A stretch of 64,000 nt of DNA. It comes from Flavobacteriales bacterium (lineage in GTDB: Bacteria > Bacteroidota > Bacteroidia > Flavobacteriales_F > PHOS-HE28). Under the pieces are notes generated by a model, which had not been told where the DNA came from, searched no databases, and was given only the letters and a program-made list of their open reading frames with translations. Location: NCBI GenBank assembly GCA_016712535.1, contig JADJQW010000003.1:575001-639000 (forward strand). Reading direction: 5' to 3'. Of this stretch, positions 39,438 through 47,921 are shown piece by piece; positions within the stretch are counted from its first letter, which is position 1; each line of letters begins with the position of its first letter. The position numbers and the translations under genes are program-made.

Positions 39438-40292
39438 TTACTCCTTCACCACCTTCCTCACCATCCGTTCGCCGTCCACCTGCATTTCCAGCAGGTAGGT
39501 GCCGGGTGCCAGCGACGCCAGATCGAGGGTGATGGCGGAAGGCCCGCTGGTGGCTGCCACCGTGCGCGTGATCACCGCTTGGCCGGTCAAGGAGAGCACC
39601 CTGCAGAGCACGGCACCCGTTGTTCCGGTCTGGAGCGAAATGCTCAACGCGGCGGTGAACGGGTTGGGCGATACCTGCATGGTGCGGAGGGCGATGCTCG
39701 TTATTCCTGTCGTCGCTCCATCATCCCCTGCCGCGATCGGTTCATTGGCCACGCTGTTGTAGGCGTAGTCCTTCAAGGTGAACCCGGCGGCCGAGGGGAT
39801 GCTGAGCCGGGCCCAACCGTAGTGGATCTCTCCTGCGATCATGAAGCGCAGGCCGAGGTAGCCCTCCGGGTAGTTCGCCCATGAGAATGGAGGCCAGGGA
39901 GTGCAGCCGACCAAGATCGGCGGGCAGCCACCGCTAGGGGAGGCATCCCTCATCAGGCCATTGGTCACGCTGTAGCTCAGGTTCGTGCCGATCACCTGTC
40001 CGCTCTGATGGCATTGGGGAAATTGTTGGGAAAGCCAGGTAAAACCAGAGATCACATGTGTGGACATTGGATAGATGAGGACACGATAATGCGTTCCTAT
40101 AAGGCAGCTCATACAGTAACCCGGGTCCTCCCGTCGGATGATCAAGAAGTCCGCCTCGCCATTGTTATCGAGATCGAGGTAGCAGCTGTCGTTGGTGCCA
40201 CCGTAGCTGGCATCAGGGATCACATCCGTGTAGATGATCTGGGCCTGTGCCTGCGTGGCGATCAAGGCCAGAACGAGTAGAGCGTGTTTCAT
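39438..40292 (-). CDS. T9SS-secreted surface protein (array unit A3)
   Basis: 284 residues from the ATG at 40292, which starts the same leader as A1 and A2 (LALIATQAQAQ). The N-terminal domain is related to A1/A2 but diverged (LDNNGEADFLIIRRED, a Cys-containing insert). The sorting domain (about 203-284) is almost the same as that of A2 (ISLQTGTTGAVLCRVLSLTG to RMVRKVVKE). First gene of the A3-B2 pair. Confidence 0.9.
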   Translation of the reverse strand: MKHALLVLALIATQAQAQIIYTDVIPDASYGGTNDSCYLDLDNNGEADFLIIRREDPGYCMSCLIGTHYRVLIYPMSTHVISGFTWLSQQFPQCHQSGQVIGTNLSYSVTNGLMRDASPSGGCPPILVGCTPWPPFSWANYPEGYLGLRFMIAGEIHYGWARLSIPSAAGFTLKDYAYNSVANEPIAAGDDGATTGITSIALRTMQVSPNPFTAALSISLQTGTTGAVLCRVLSLTGQAVITRTVAATSGPSAITLDLASLAPGTYLLEMQVDGERMVRKVVKE

Positions 40293-40343
40293 GTTCAGTA
40301 GGGTTGGTTTCACGGAACGAAGGTCCCAAGACCGTTTCACCCC

Positions 40344-40367
40344 ACACCTAGTAGAAATACCAGTTCT
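40344..40367 (-). promoter_or_regulatory. Shared upstream motif before A3
   Basis: Plus-strand ACACCTAGTAGAAATACCAG followed by TTCT, ending 51 nt before the A3 start. Two differences from the A1 site. Confidence 0.5.
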
Positions 40368-40372
40368 GCGAG

Positions 40373-40510
40373 CCGATCGGAAAATGATCGCTTCGATTTG
40401 CTCGCGAGATCAGACGATCAGAAAATGGAATGCCTGGTTCCGCCAGGACCGATCGCCTTTCCCCAAGGAGCGATCTTCTGATCGTCTAATTCTCTGATCG
40501 CCTGATCGCT
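40373..40510. repeat. GATC-rich TCTGATCGTC-type repeats, intergenic copy 2, running into the kinase gene end
   Basis: The first part parallels 34741-34800. The second part (TTCTGATCGTCTAATTCTCT and following) overlaps the last codons of the hybrid kinase, which end IRRSEN. The same peptide IRRSEN appears inside IcmF where this repeat is inserted. Confidence 0.65.
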
Positions 40511-43500
40511 TTGGAGATCGCCGCCACCAGCTCCTCCTGCTTGAAGGGCTTGGGCACGAAGCCGTCCATGCCGGCATCCAGGCACTGGTCCAATTCGGCC
40601 TGCATCACGTTGGCCGTCATGGCGAGGATGGGAATGCGGGACTTCCCGTTGGGCAGCGCACGGATCGCACGGGCTGCCTCGTAGCCGTCCATCACGGGCA
40701 TCTGCACGTCCATGAGGACGAGGTCGTAGTCGTTGGCTTGCAGCATGTCCAGCGCGAGCTGGCCGTTCGCCGCCACATCCAGGTGCAGGCCGGGGATGAT
40801 GTTCTCCAGTTCCACCCGCGCCACCATCACGTTGAGTTTGTTGTCCTCTGCGAGGAGGATGCGGAGGTCATGCAATGGGTGGGGGCGGGAAATTTCCCGC
40901 CCGTACTGGATCTCCGCCTCCTCCTGCTGCTTCGCGATGGCGTAAGGAACGGTGAACATGAAGCTGCTGCCCTTGCCCACCTCGCTCGTAACGCCGATGG
41001 TGCCGCCCTGCATGTCCACCAGGCGTTTGCAGATGGTGAGGCCGAGACCGGTGCCACCGAAGCGTCGCGTATGATCGCTCTCGGCTTGCGTGAATTCGTC
41101 GAAGACATGGGCCACACGATCGGGTGCGATGCCGATGCCGGTGTCGGTGACGGTGCAGCGGAGCATGATCGCATCGGACAACCGTTCCTGTACGTCCATG
41201 TGTATCCGGATCGAACCCTGTTCGGTGAATTTGATCGCGTTGCCCACCAGGTTCATCAGTATTTGCTGCAGGCGCGCAGGATCGCCCATCACCGCGACCG
41301 GTACCTCGCTCGCGATCACCGCATCCAACTTCAATCCTTTCTCCTCGGCCCGATAGCGCAACACCTCGATCACGCTCTTGATCACGCTGCGCGGCTCCAT
41401 GCGCACCTTTTCCAGTTGGAGCTTGCCCGATTCGATCTTGCTCAGGTCCAGGATCTCGTTCACGATGCCGAGCAGGCTCTCGCTGCTGGTCGCGATGGCA
41501 TCCACGTAGCTCGCGCGCGTCGCTTCATCCGTGGGCTTATCGCGGCGCAGCGCATTGCTCATGCCCACGATGGCGTTCATCGGCGTGCGGATCTCGTGGC
41601 TCATGTTCGCGAGGAATTGCTGCTTCACCTGTTCGCTGTGCTCGGCCCGTTCCTTGGCCTTGCTCAAGTCCGCCGTGCGTTGCGCCACGGTCCGCTCCAA
41701 GCGTTTCTTCTGCGCGGTGAGCGAGCGGATGTACAACAACACTCCGCCACCGATCGCCAGCACGCACAGCGCATAGAACCACCACGTGCGGTACCAGGGA
41801 GGCAGCACGGTCAGCTGGAGCGTAGTGCCCTCCGTGTCCCAGAGGCCGTCGCGGTTGTCGCCTCGCACCTGGAAGGTGTAGGTGCCGGGATCGAGGTTCG
41901 TGTACACCGCGCTGCGGTCCTTGCCGGCCATGATCCAATCGGTGTCGAAGCCGTCCAGTTTGTATTGGTAGCGGTGCTCCTCGGGTTCACTGAACTCCAT
42001 GGTGGCGAACTCGAAGGTGATCATGGCCGCATCGCGGTAGGCGAACACGAGTTCGCGCGTGAGGTGCGTGGGGGCCGTCAGGGGTGAACCCTCCGCCCCG
42101 AAGGCGATGGACCGGTTCGTCAGTTTGATGTCCGTGATGTGCACCACCGCAGGCAGCGTATCGGTGCGCAGTTCCTCCTGGCGGAAATAATTGAAGCCGT
42201 TGACGCCGCCGAAGTAGAACGTGCCGTCCGCGGTCTTGCAGAAGGCATAGCGGTTGAACTCATCGCCTTGCAGGCCATCAGTCGCATCGAAGCTCCGGAC
42301 CTCCCGCGTCACGGGATCGAAGCGTGCGATGCCCTTGTTGGTGCTCATCCAGAGCTGGCCGTCGTCATCGGCGAGCAGACCGTAGATCACGTTGTTCGGC
42401 AGGCCCTCTCGGGTCTGGAACTGCGTGCATTGGCCCGTGCGCTTGTCGAAACGGTCGAGGCCGCCGCCGTTGGTGCCCACCCAGAGGATGTTCGAGTCCT
42501 TCGGATCGTTGAGCAGGCAGAAGATCACATCGGTGGAAAGTGAACCCGGATCATCCGGCTTATTGGCATAGTGGGTCCAGGCATTGGTAACCGGGTCAAG
42601 GCGCAGCAAGCCCTTCATGGTGCCGAGCCAGAAGGTCCCCTGCGCGTCCTGGACGATGGCCTGCACGAACTCATACGTACCACCTAGCGCAGGGATGGGA
42701 TAGGGGATGCCACTGAATCGCTTGGTGCGCGTGTTGAACCGGCCGAAGGCCTTGGTGCTGCCGAAGCTGATCAGGCTATCATGCCCGATATGGAGCGGGA
42801 AGCGGACCGGGAGCTGCGCGTCGGCATAGCGCAGCATGCTTCCGTCCCGTTCGTCGTAGCGTGTGAGCGCATTCCCGATGTTCGACCAGAACACCCCACG
42901 GCCTTCCTCCACCAAACAGGGTTCGTAGGTCCCCGGATCGATCTCCTTGCCGTAGGTCTCGATGGAAAACTGTGCGAGGTCCGGCTCCTTGAAGAGATAG
43001 ACCCATTGTGACCAAGTGAACGCGAACATGCGCCCGTCGCGCAATGGCACCATCATTCGCATGCTGTGCAACCGCTGCTTGTGGAAGCGTTCCGCTCGTG
43101 GGTCGTACCGCAGGACCCCGAAGCCGTTCGTTCCGATCCACATCACACCGCTGCGATCGCGATACAGGCAAATCGGCTTCAACGCCTCGATCCTCAGTTC
43201 GGCGGATGTCGGGATCAGGCGCGTTACCCGGCCGGTACGCGGGTCGCAGCGCCACAATCGGTGGTCCGTCGCCCACAGCGCTCCATGGGCATCAGGGGTC
43301 GCGCGGATCACACTCATCCAATCTGCGGTGGAGAGCCTGGTGGTGGAGATGATCGCTTTCGCGTCATCGCGCAATTCCAGAACCGCATTACTGAAGCTGT
43401 AGGTGCGATGCCGGGTGGTATCGGAGGCAAAGACGGCCCAATCCTCTTCGCCCTGCCCAGCGACCAAGGGGCTCCACGGTAGCAGTTGCGGATCCGCGAT

Positions 43501-44214
43501 CATGGCCGCGATGCGTGCTTCATCGCGGGTATCCACGGTGAAGGTGCGCACGTTCAGGTCCTCGCCGTTCAAGGTCCATGCCCCGCGTAACAGGCCCGCT
43601 TCATCCAAGGCTATCCAATTCACCTTCACTCCGGGGCACGCCCCGACCAGTTCCACGCGCGTGCCTGGCCCTGCAGGAGAAGATCCACTTCGATCGGCAT
43701 CGATGCGGTAGAGCCCTAGTCCCACCGACACCCAGAGATGCCCGTCGGGGTCTTCCGCGATGGCGTTCGTCGCACATTGATCACTACCAATTGGCCAGAG
43801 CGGGCCTGCCTTGCCAGCAGGTGGGCTGGATGCCGGCCCACCACATGGGAAATGGTGGAAGACCTCCGTTGCGGGATCGAACACGTCCAGCCCGCTGTTC
43901 GTGCCTACCCAGATCAGCCCAGCACGGTCCTCGTGGATCGCCTGGATGAAGTTGTCGCGCACGGTGGTGCTGTCCGCCGGATCGTTGCGGAACACACGAA
44001 AGGAATAGCCATCGTAGCGGTTCAGGCCGTCCTTGGTGGCGAACCACATGAAGCCGGCCCGGTCCTGGATGATACTGCTCACCATGCCCTGCGAAAGGCC
44101 ATCCTCGATGGTGAGCGCACGGAACGGAAGGAAGAGCGTATCCCACTGCGCCTGCGCCACGCTCCCGGTCAGGAGAACGAACAGCAGCATGGATCGCAGC
44201 ACACGCACCCTCAT
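40486..44214 (-). CDS. Hybrid sensor histidine kinase with propeller sensor, Y_Y_Y domain and receiver
   Basis: 1242 residues, paralogous to the kinase at 969-4667 over its whole length. Signal peptide, propeller repeats (about 28-700; GLSQGMVSSIIQDRAGFMWF), Y_Y_Y domain (about 720-805), membrane helix (about 808-828), HisKA with MSHEIRTPMNAIVGM (His873), ATPase motifs NLVGNAIKF, DTGIGIAPDRV, GGTGLGL, and a C-terminal receiver LMDVQMPVMDG (Asp1169). The last residues, AIRRSEN, are encoded by a TCTGATCG-type repeat, so the natural end may have been altered. The start overlaps the regulator stop by 4 bp. Confidence 0.95.
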   Translation of the reverse strand: MRVRVLRSMLLFVLLTGSVAQAQWDTLFLPFRALTIEDGLSQGMVSSIIQDRAGFMWFATKDGLNRYDGYSFRVFRNDPADSTTVRDNFIQAIHEDRAGLIWVGTNSGLDVFDPATEVFHHFPCGGPASSPPAGKAGPLWPIGSDQCATNAIAEDPDGHLWVSVGLGLYRIDADRSGSSPAGPGTRVELVGACPGVKVNWIALDEAGLLRGAWTLNGEDLNVRTFTVDTRDEARIAAMIADPQLLPWSPLVAGQGEEDWAVFASDTTRHRTYSFSNAVLELRDDAKAIISTTRLSTADWMSVIRATPDAHGALWATDHRLWRCDPRTGRVTRLIPTSAELRIEALKPICLYRDRSGVMWIGTNGFGVLRYDPRAERFHKQRLHSMRMMVPLRDGRMFAFTWSQWVYLFKEPDLAQFSIETYGKEIDPGTYEPCLVEEGRGVFWSNIGNALTRYDERDGSMLRYADAQLPVRFPLHIGHDSLISFGSTKAFGRFNTRTKRFSGIPYPIPALGGTYEFVQAIVQDAQGTFWLGTMKGLLRLDPVTNAWTHYANKPDDPGSLSTDVIFCLLNDPKDSNILWVGTNGGGLDRFDKRTGQCTQFQTREGLPNNVIYGLLADDDGQLWMSTNKGIARFDPVTREVRSFDATDGLQGDEFNRYAFCKTADGTFYFGGVNGFNYFRQEELRTDTLPAVVHITDIKLTNRSIAFGAEGSPLTAPTHLTRELVFAYRDAAMITFEFATMEFSEPEEHRYQYKLDGFDTDWIMAGKDRSAVYTNLDPGTYTFQVRGDNRDGLWDTEGTTLQLTVLPPWYRTWWFYALCVLAIGGGVLLYIRSLTAQKKRLERTVAQRTADLSKAKERAEHSEQVKQQFLANMSHEIRTPMNAIVGMSNALRRDKPTDEATRASYVDAIATSSESLLGIVNEILDLSKIESGKLQLEKVRMEPRSVIKSVIEVLRYRAEEKGLKLDAVIASEVPVAVMGDPARLQQILMNLVGNAIKFTEQGSIRIHMDVQERLSDAIMLRCTVTDTGIGIAPDRVAHVFDEFTQAESDHTRRFGGTGLGLTICKRLVDMQGGTIGVTSEVGKGSSFMFTVPYAIAKQQEEAEIQYGREISRPHPLHDLRILLAEDNKLNVMVARVELENIIPGLHLDVAANGQLALDMLQANDYDLVLMDVQMPVMDGYEAARAIRALPNGKSRIPILAMTANVMQAELDQCLDAGMDGFVPKPFKQEELVAAISKAIRRSEN

Positions 44215-44858
44215 GGCGTGTAGATCCCCTTGGTCATGGCGTACACCACGAGCCCTGCGATGTTGCGCGCGCCGGTCTTCAGCAGCAGGTTGTTGCGGTG
44301 GAACTCCACCGTGCGCGGGCTCACGAAGAGCTTCGCCCCGATCTCCGCCGTGGTGAGTTCCGTGCAGATGCCGCGCAGCACTTCCAGCTCACGGTCGCTC
44401 AGGGGATCGATCTCATTGAACGTCGGCTTCACCTGCTTCTTCTTCACCAGCCCGTGCAGCATCGCCTTGTTCACCGCATCGTTCAGGTAGAACCCGCTCT
44501 GTGCCACGGACCGGATGGCCGTATCGATCTCGTCCGGTTCGGCGGACTTCAGCATGTAGCCGTTCGCGCCGAGCGCCATGAGGCTGGTGATGTACTTGTC
44601 CTCATCGTGGGAGCTCAGGATGATCACTCTCACCGCAGGGTATTCCTGCTTGATCCGTCGCATGGTGGCCGTGCCGTCGAGCACCGGCATCTCCAGGTCG
44701 AGCAAGACAAGGTCGACCTTGGTGGTCTTCAGCCCAGCGAGCAGTTCTTCGCCGTTGGCGCACTCCAGCACCACGCGCACACCCGCCATGTCGCGCAGGA
44801 TCATGGCCATGCCCTTGCGGAACAGCAGCTGGTCATCGGCGAGGGCTAGGCGGATCAT
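44211..44858 (-). CDS. NarL/LuxR-family response regulator
   Basis: 215 residues, the same length as the regulator at 4664-5311 and similar throughout. Receiver with ADD, Asp54 in VLLDLEMP and Lys in MLKSAEP. LuxR-type helix-turn-helix with SDRELEVLRGI and VSPRTVEFHRNNL. It sits between the Hpt gene and the hybrid kinase in one unit. The spacing of the shared upstream motif (30 nt) is the same as for the paralogue. Confidence 0.95.
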   Translation of the reverse strand: MIRLALADDQLLFRKGMAMILRDMAGVRVVLECANGEELLAGLKTTKVDLVLLDLEMPVLDGTATMRRIKQEYPAVRVIILSSHDEDKYITSLMALGANGYMLKSAEPDEIDTAIRSVAQSGFYLNDAVNKAMLHGLVKKKQVKPTFNEIDPLSDRELEVLRGICTELTTAEIGAKLFVSPRTVEFHRNNLLLKTGARNIAGLVVYAMTKGIYTP

Positions 44859-44888
44859 CGTCCAAAGGTTGTGGGGTGAAGGGGACCG

Positions 44889-44912
44889 GCACCTCGTATT
44901 TACACCAGTTCT
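44889..44912 (-). promoter_or_regulatory. Shared upstream motif (regulator 2)
   Basis: Plus-strand GCACCTCGTATTTACACCAG followed by TTCT, ending 30 nt before the regulator start. The outer halves match the A-gene sites exactly; the central bases differ. Confidence 0.5.
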
Positions 44913-44916
44913 GCGC

Positions 44917-45267
44917 TCAGCCCAGTTCGGCTTGGAAGTGGTGCCGCAATTCCGCCGCTACGGCCTGGACCTCTTCCATCAGCTCCGGAAGGACCGACGC
45001 GCCGGTTGCGCCATCAGACGACCTCGCCTCCTGTGCCAACCGCACCAAGAGCTCCTGCATGCGCTGTGCGCCCAGGTAATGCATGGTCGGCTTCAGGTCG
45101 TGCACGATGGCCAGCAGCCCGTCCAGGTCCGCGCGCTCCAAGCACGCCGCCATGCGCTGCAGCTGGTCCGGGGTCTCTTCCAGGTAGATGCCCACCCAAC
45201 TTGCCATGCGGGTGCGATCACCCTTGTAGATGCGCTCAAGCTGGGAGAGGTCGGTGTGAGAGGTCAT
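44917..45267 (-). CDS. Histidine phosphotransfer (Hpt) protein
   Basis: 116 residues, the same length and layout as the Hpt protein at 6006-6356. LLAIVHDLKPTMHYLGA places the phospho-acceptor at His56. It is upstream of the regulator and hybrid kinase on the same strand, completing an Hpt-regulator-kinase relay. Its start lies 4 bp from the decayed icmF tail at 45271. Confidence 0.9.
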   Translation of the reverse strand: MTSHTDLSQLERIYKGDRTRMASWVGIYLEETPDQLQRMAACLERADLDGLLAIVHDLKPTMHYLGAQRMQELLVRLAQEARSSDGATGASVLPELMEEVQAVAAELRHHFQAELG

Positions 45268-45270
45268 GAA

Positions 45271-45372
45271 CTACATGTTGCGCCTGTGCTGTCCCTCCAC
45301 TCGAATATCGCTTGCGTGAGCTGCCCGAGCGAGCAGTACGATCGCTTCCATCAGTACTGCGAAGATGCTCTA
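45271..45372 (-). pseudogene. Decayed icmF 3' tail
   Basis: The minus strand reads IFAVLMEAIVLLARAAHASD, then IRVEGQHRRNM and a TAG stop. This aligns end to end with the last 33 residues of IcmF (MFEVLMEATKYC... GGQYRRNM). Many substitutions, but the final HRRNM is preserved. It lies between the Hpt gene and an immunity-like gene. Confidence 0.75.
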
Positions 45373-45439
45373 GTTCTTGACCAAGGTCTGAACTTCCATC
45401 CTAGGGTACACTGCCATGCTCATAATGTCTGACAGTGCC

Positions 45440-46144
45440 TCATACATCCTTAATGTTTTCGGCTCGGCTGAACTGTATGCCAGTGACCCCAGCATCCAAC
45501 AACGCACCAAGCAATCGATTACTGATGATCGGGCCTCGTTGAACGATTAGGTTGAGGGCACCTAGGTCAAACATATCACGACCCGGCCAATCATTGGTCG
45601 CGAAAACGACCATATTGCCGCGTATCGTCCAGAAGCTCGCTGGGGCTTCCTTGTTGATCGCAATCACTTGCTCCTGATACTCTGCCAAGGACCTTATTGG
45701 CAGATCCACGGGAGCAGCGCGCCTGAACAGGTCCATCTTGGTGAATCTCGACCGAGCGAAGTCGACATACTGGATGACATCGTCCCGCCACTCCAGCATC
45801 CAGTAGTTCAAGGATGGCCCATCGCTGCGACGCATCCGAAGTGGATGAAGGCGATGCTCGAAGATGTCGAAGTGCTCTACGATGCCCTTCAATCTGTCAC
45901 TGATGACCATGGTCCGATGGGGCTGTACCAGCTTCGTAAGCATGTCCGTCGGACTGGCACCTGGAGCTAACTTGAACAGATCAGGAGCGATCGGCCGTTC
46001 CAAGAACCCATTCCTCCTGTTCGACATGGCCTTATATGCCTCCAAGCGCACATCGCCATCTGAGATGTCCCTTGCTAGGATGTATTGATCCTCGGGCTCA
46101 GTTGCCACATCGGGCCAAGGCGCTACCCAATGATGAAAAGCCAT
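45440..46144 (-). CDS. Possible polymorphic-toxin immunity protein (Imm11/Imm43-like)
   Basis: 234 residues, soluble, no signal peptide. The pattern MVISDRLKGIVEHFD in the middle and PIISNRLLGALLDAGVTGIQ at the end resembles the DUF1629/Imm11 and Imm43 group, in which an IS-x-x-L...AGxTGxxF element ends the protein. No toxin gene is next to it, so it would be an orphan immunity gene. It is less GC-rich than its neighbours and is wedged between two icmF 3' fragments, 6 bp from the larger one, suggesting acquisition. The family call is tentative. Confidence 0.5.
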   Translation of the reverse strand: MAFHHWVAPWPDVATEPEDQYILARDISDGDVRLEAYKAMSNRRNGFLERPIAPDLFKLAPGASPTDMLTKLVQPHRTMVISDRLKGIVEHFDIFEHRLHPLRMRRSDGPSLNYWMLEWRDDVIQYVDFARSRFTKMDLFRRAAPVDLPIRSLAEYQEQVIAINKEAPASFWTIRGNMVVFATNDWPGRDMFDLGALNLIVQRGPIISNRLLGALLDAGVTGIQFSRAENIKDV

Positions 46145-46150
46145 GCCGAC

Positions 46151-47216
46151 CTACATGTTCCTACGATACTGCCCCCCAACCTCGAACATCGCTGCTGTCA
46201 AATGCCCCAGCGAACAATATTTCGTCGCCTCCATCAGCACCTCGAACATGTTCTCGTTCCGGATCGCGGCTTGCTGAAGGTCCTTGATCGCCTTCGCCGC
46301 TTCATCCGCGTACGCCGCGCGCAGGTTCTCCACCGTCGCGATCTGCGCTTCCTTCTCTTCTTCCGTCGCTCTGATCACTTCCTTCGGCAGTATTGTCGGT
46401 GAGCCCTTGCTGCTGAGGAAGGTGTTCACCCCGATGATCGGGTATTCGCCGGTGTGCTTCAGCGTTTCGTAGTAGAGGCTTTCCTCCTGGATGCGGCTGC
46501 GCTGGTACATGGTCTCCATGGCGCCGAGCACGCCGCCGCGTTCGGTGATGCGGTCGAACTCGGTGAGCACGGCCTCTTCCACCAGGTCGGTGAGCTCTTC
46601 GATGATGAAGCTGCCTTGCAGCGGGTTCTCGTTCTTGGCCAGGCCGAGCTCCTTGTTGATGATGAGCTGGATGGCCATGGCGCGGCGCACGCTCTCCTCG
46701 GTGGGCGTGGTGATGGCCTCGTCGTAGGCGTTCGTGTGGAGCGAATTGCAGTTGTCGTAGATGGCGTAGAGCGCCTGCAGCGTGGTGCGGATGTCGTTGA
46801 AGTCGATCTCCTGCGCGTGGAGGCTGCGGCCGCTGGTCTGGATGTGGTACTTGAGCATCTGGCTGCGCTCGTCGGCACCGTAGCGGTGCTTGAGCGCCTT
46901 GGCCCAGAGGCGGCGCGCCACGCGGCCCATCACGGCGTACTCGGGGTCCATGCCGTTGCTGAAGAAGAAGCTCAGGTTGGGCGCGAAGGCGTTGATGTCC
47001 ATGCCCCGGCTGAGGTAGTACTCCACGTAGGTGAAGCCGTTGGCCAGGGTGAACGCGAGCTGCGAGATGGGGTTGGCGCCGGCCTCCGCGATGTGGTAGC
47101 CGCTGATGCTGACGCTGTAGAAGTTGCGGACCTTCTTGTCGATGAAGTACTGCTGCACGTCGCCCATCAGGCGCAGCGCGAACTCGGTGCTGAAGATCGT
47201 TGTTCTGCGCCTGGTG
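46151..47216 (-). pseudogene. 5'-truncated icmF copy (mutase catalytic C-terminal part)
   Basis: About 350 codons matching IcmF from IFSTEFALRLMGDVQQYF to QYRRNM, with only about four amino-acid differences. The B12 domain, G-domain and first half of the mutase are missing. Homology ends sharply near 47216 inside a GC-rich spacer. No start or binding site precedes it. DNA identity to the full gene is uneven: about 46760-47200 is nearly identical, while 46151-46750 differs at many silent sites. Confidence 0.9.
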
Positions 47217-47402
47217 GTTCTTTGGGCGTGCCCCCTCGCAAAAGCCTCGGGGTCGCGTGCTGCGCTGTAGCCGAACTTGTCAGGGCCAGCGGCTGCGGAA
47301 CTCCGGGGGCTCCTTCGTCGCCTCCTCGTTGCACGCATCCGCAAGGCCCTGCCTGCGCCGGGCTGCCGCTTCGCCCGCTCACGCACATCACGTTGGCAAC
47401 CA
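47217..47402. other. GC-rich spacer, possible dispersed repeat
   Basis: No gene recognised. Sequence such as GGGCGTGCCCCCTCGCAAAA and GGGCTGCCGCTTCGCCCGCT looks like a non-coding dispersed element. It joins exactly at the point where icmF homology stops. Only one copy is visible in this window, so its repeat nature is a guess. Confidence 0.3.
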
Positions 47403-47825
47403 TCATTTCCAAACCAGCACCAACAGTCCGCTCAAGATCAACGTGGCACCCAAGGCAATGCGCCATGTGAAGGGTTCCTTGAGGAATAGGAAGCAAAGCA
47501 CAAGCGTCACCACGATGCTCGCCTTGTCAATCGTGGCCACCACCGAAACGCTACCCTCCTTCATCGCGCGATAGTAGAACAGCCACGAGAAGAAGGTGGT
47601 GGCACCGCTCAAGCAGAGAAGAAGCACATCACGGGTGGTGAGCAACGCCATGTCCTTCACCTGCCGAAAGGCGAAGGCATTGCCCCACACCAGCAGGAAG
47701 ATCAGGCTGGTACGCACCAATAAGGCTACGTCACCACTCACATGGCGCATGCCCGCCTTGGCGATCACGGCCGTGACACCGGCGAAGACCATGGAGATCA
47801 AGGCGAACCAGATGGAGCGTTCCAT
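47403..47825 (-). CDS. EamA-type half-size membrane transporter (copy 2)
   Basis: 140 residues from the ATG at 47825, the same length as copy 1 at 32333-32755 and about 85% identical. Five membrane helices, GMRHVSGDVALLVRT and SVSVVATIDKASIVVTL conserved. Here the gene is upstream of the icmF fragment on the minus strand, the reverse of the order at copy 1. A simple two-gene block duplication therefore does not explain both loci. Confidence 0.85.
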   Translation of the reverse strand: MERSIWFALISMVFAGVTAVIAKAGMRHVSGDVALLVRTSLIFLLVWGNAFAFRQVKDMALLTTRDVLLLCLSGATTFFSWLFYYRAMKEGSVSVVATIDKASIVVTLVLCFLFLKEPFTWRIALGATLILSGLLVLVWK

Positions 47826-47921
47826 GCCGCGAAGTTGGGAAGCATGCAACGAACGGCCATTCCAAAGAACTTCAGGATCGAAGCGTTGTTTGGGCGTGCA
47901 TGTATCACGGAACTTTGGAGC

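Noticed and set aside
45271..45372. Leader peptide or small gene before the Hpt gene
   Set aside because: Aligned end to end with the icmF C-terminus, so it is a remnant.
47200..47386. N-terminal extension of the icmF fragment up to 47386
   Set aside because: The extra codons come from the GC-rich spacer (Arg-rich, no homology to the mutase) and there is no credible start.
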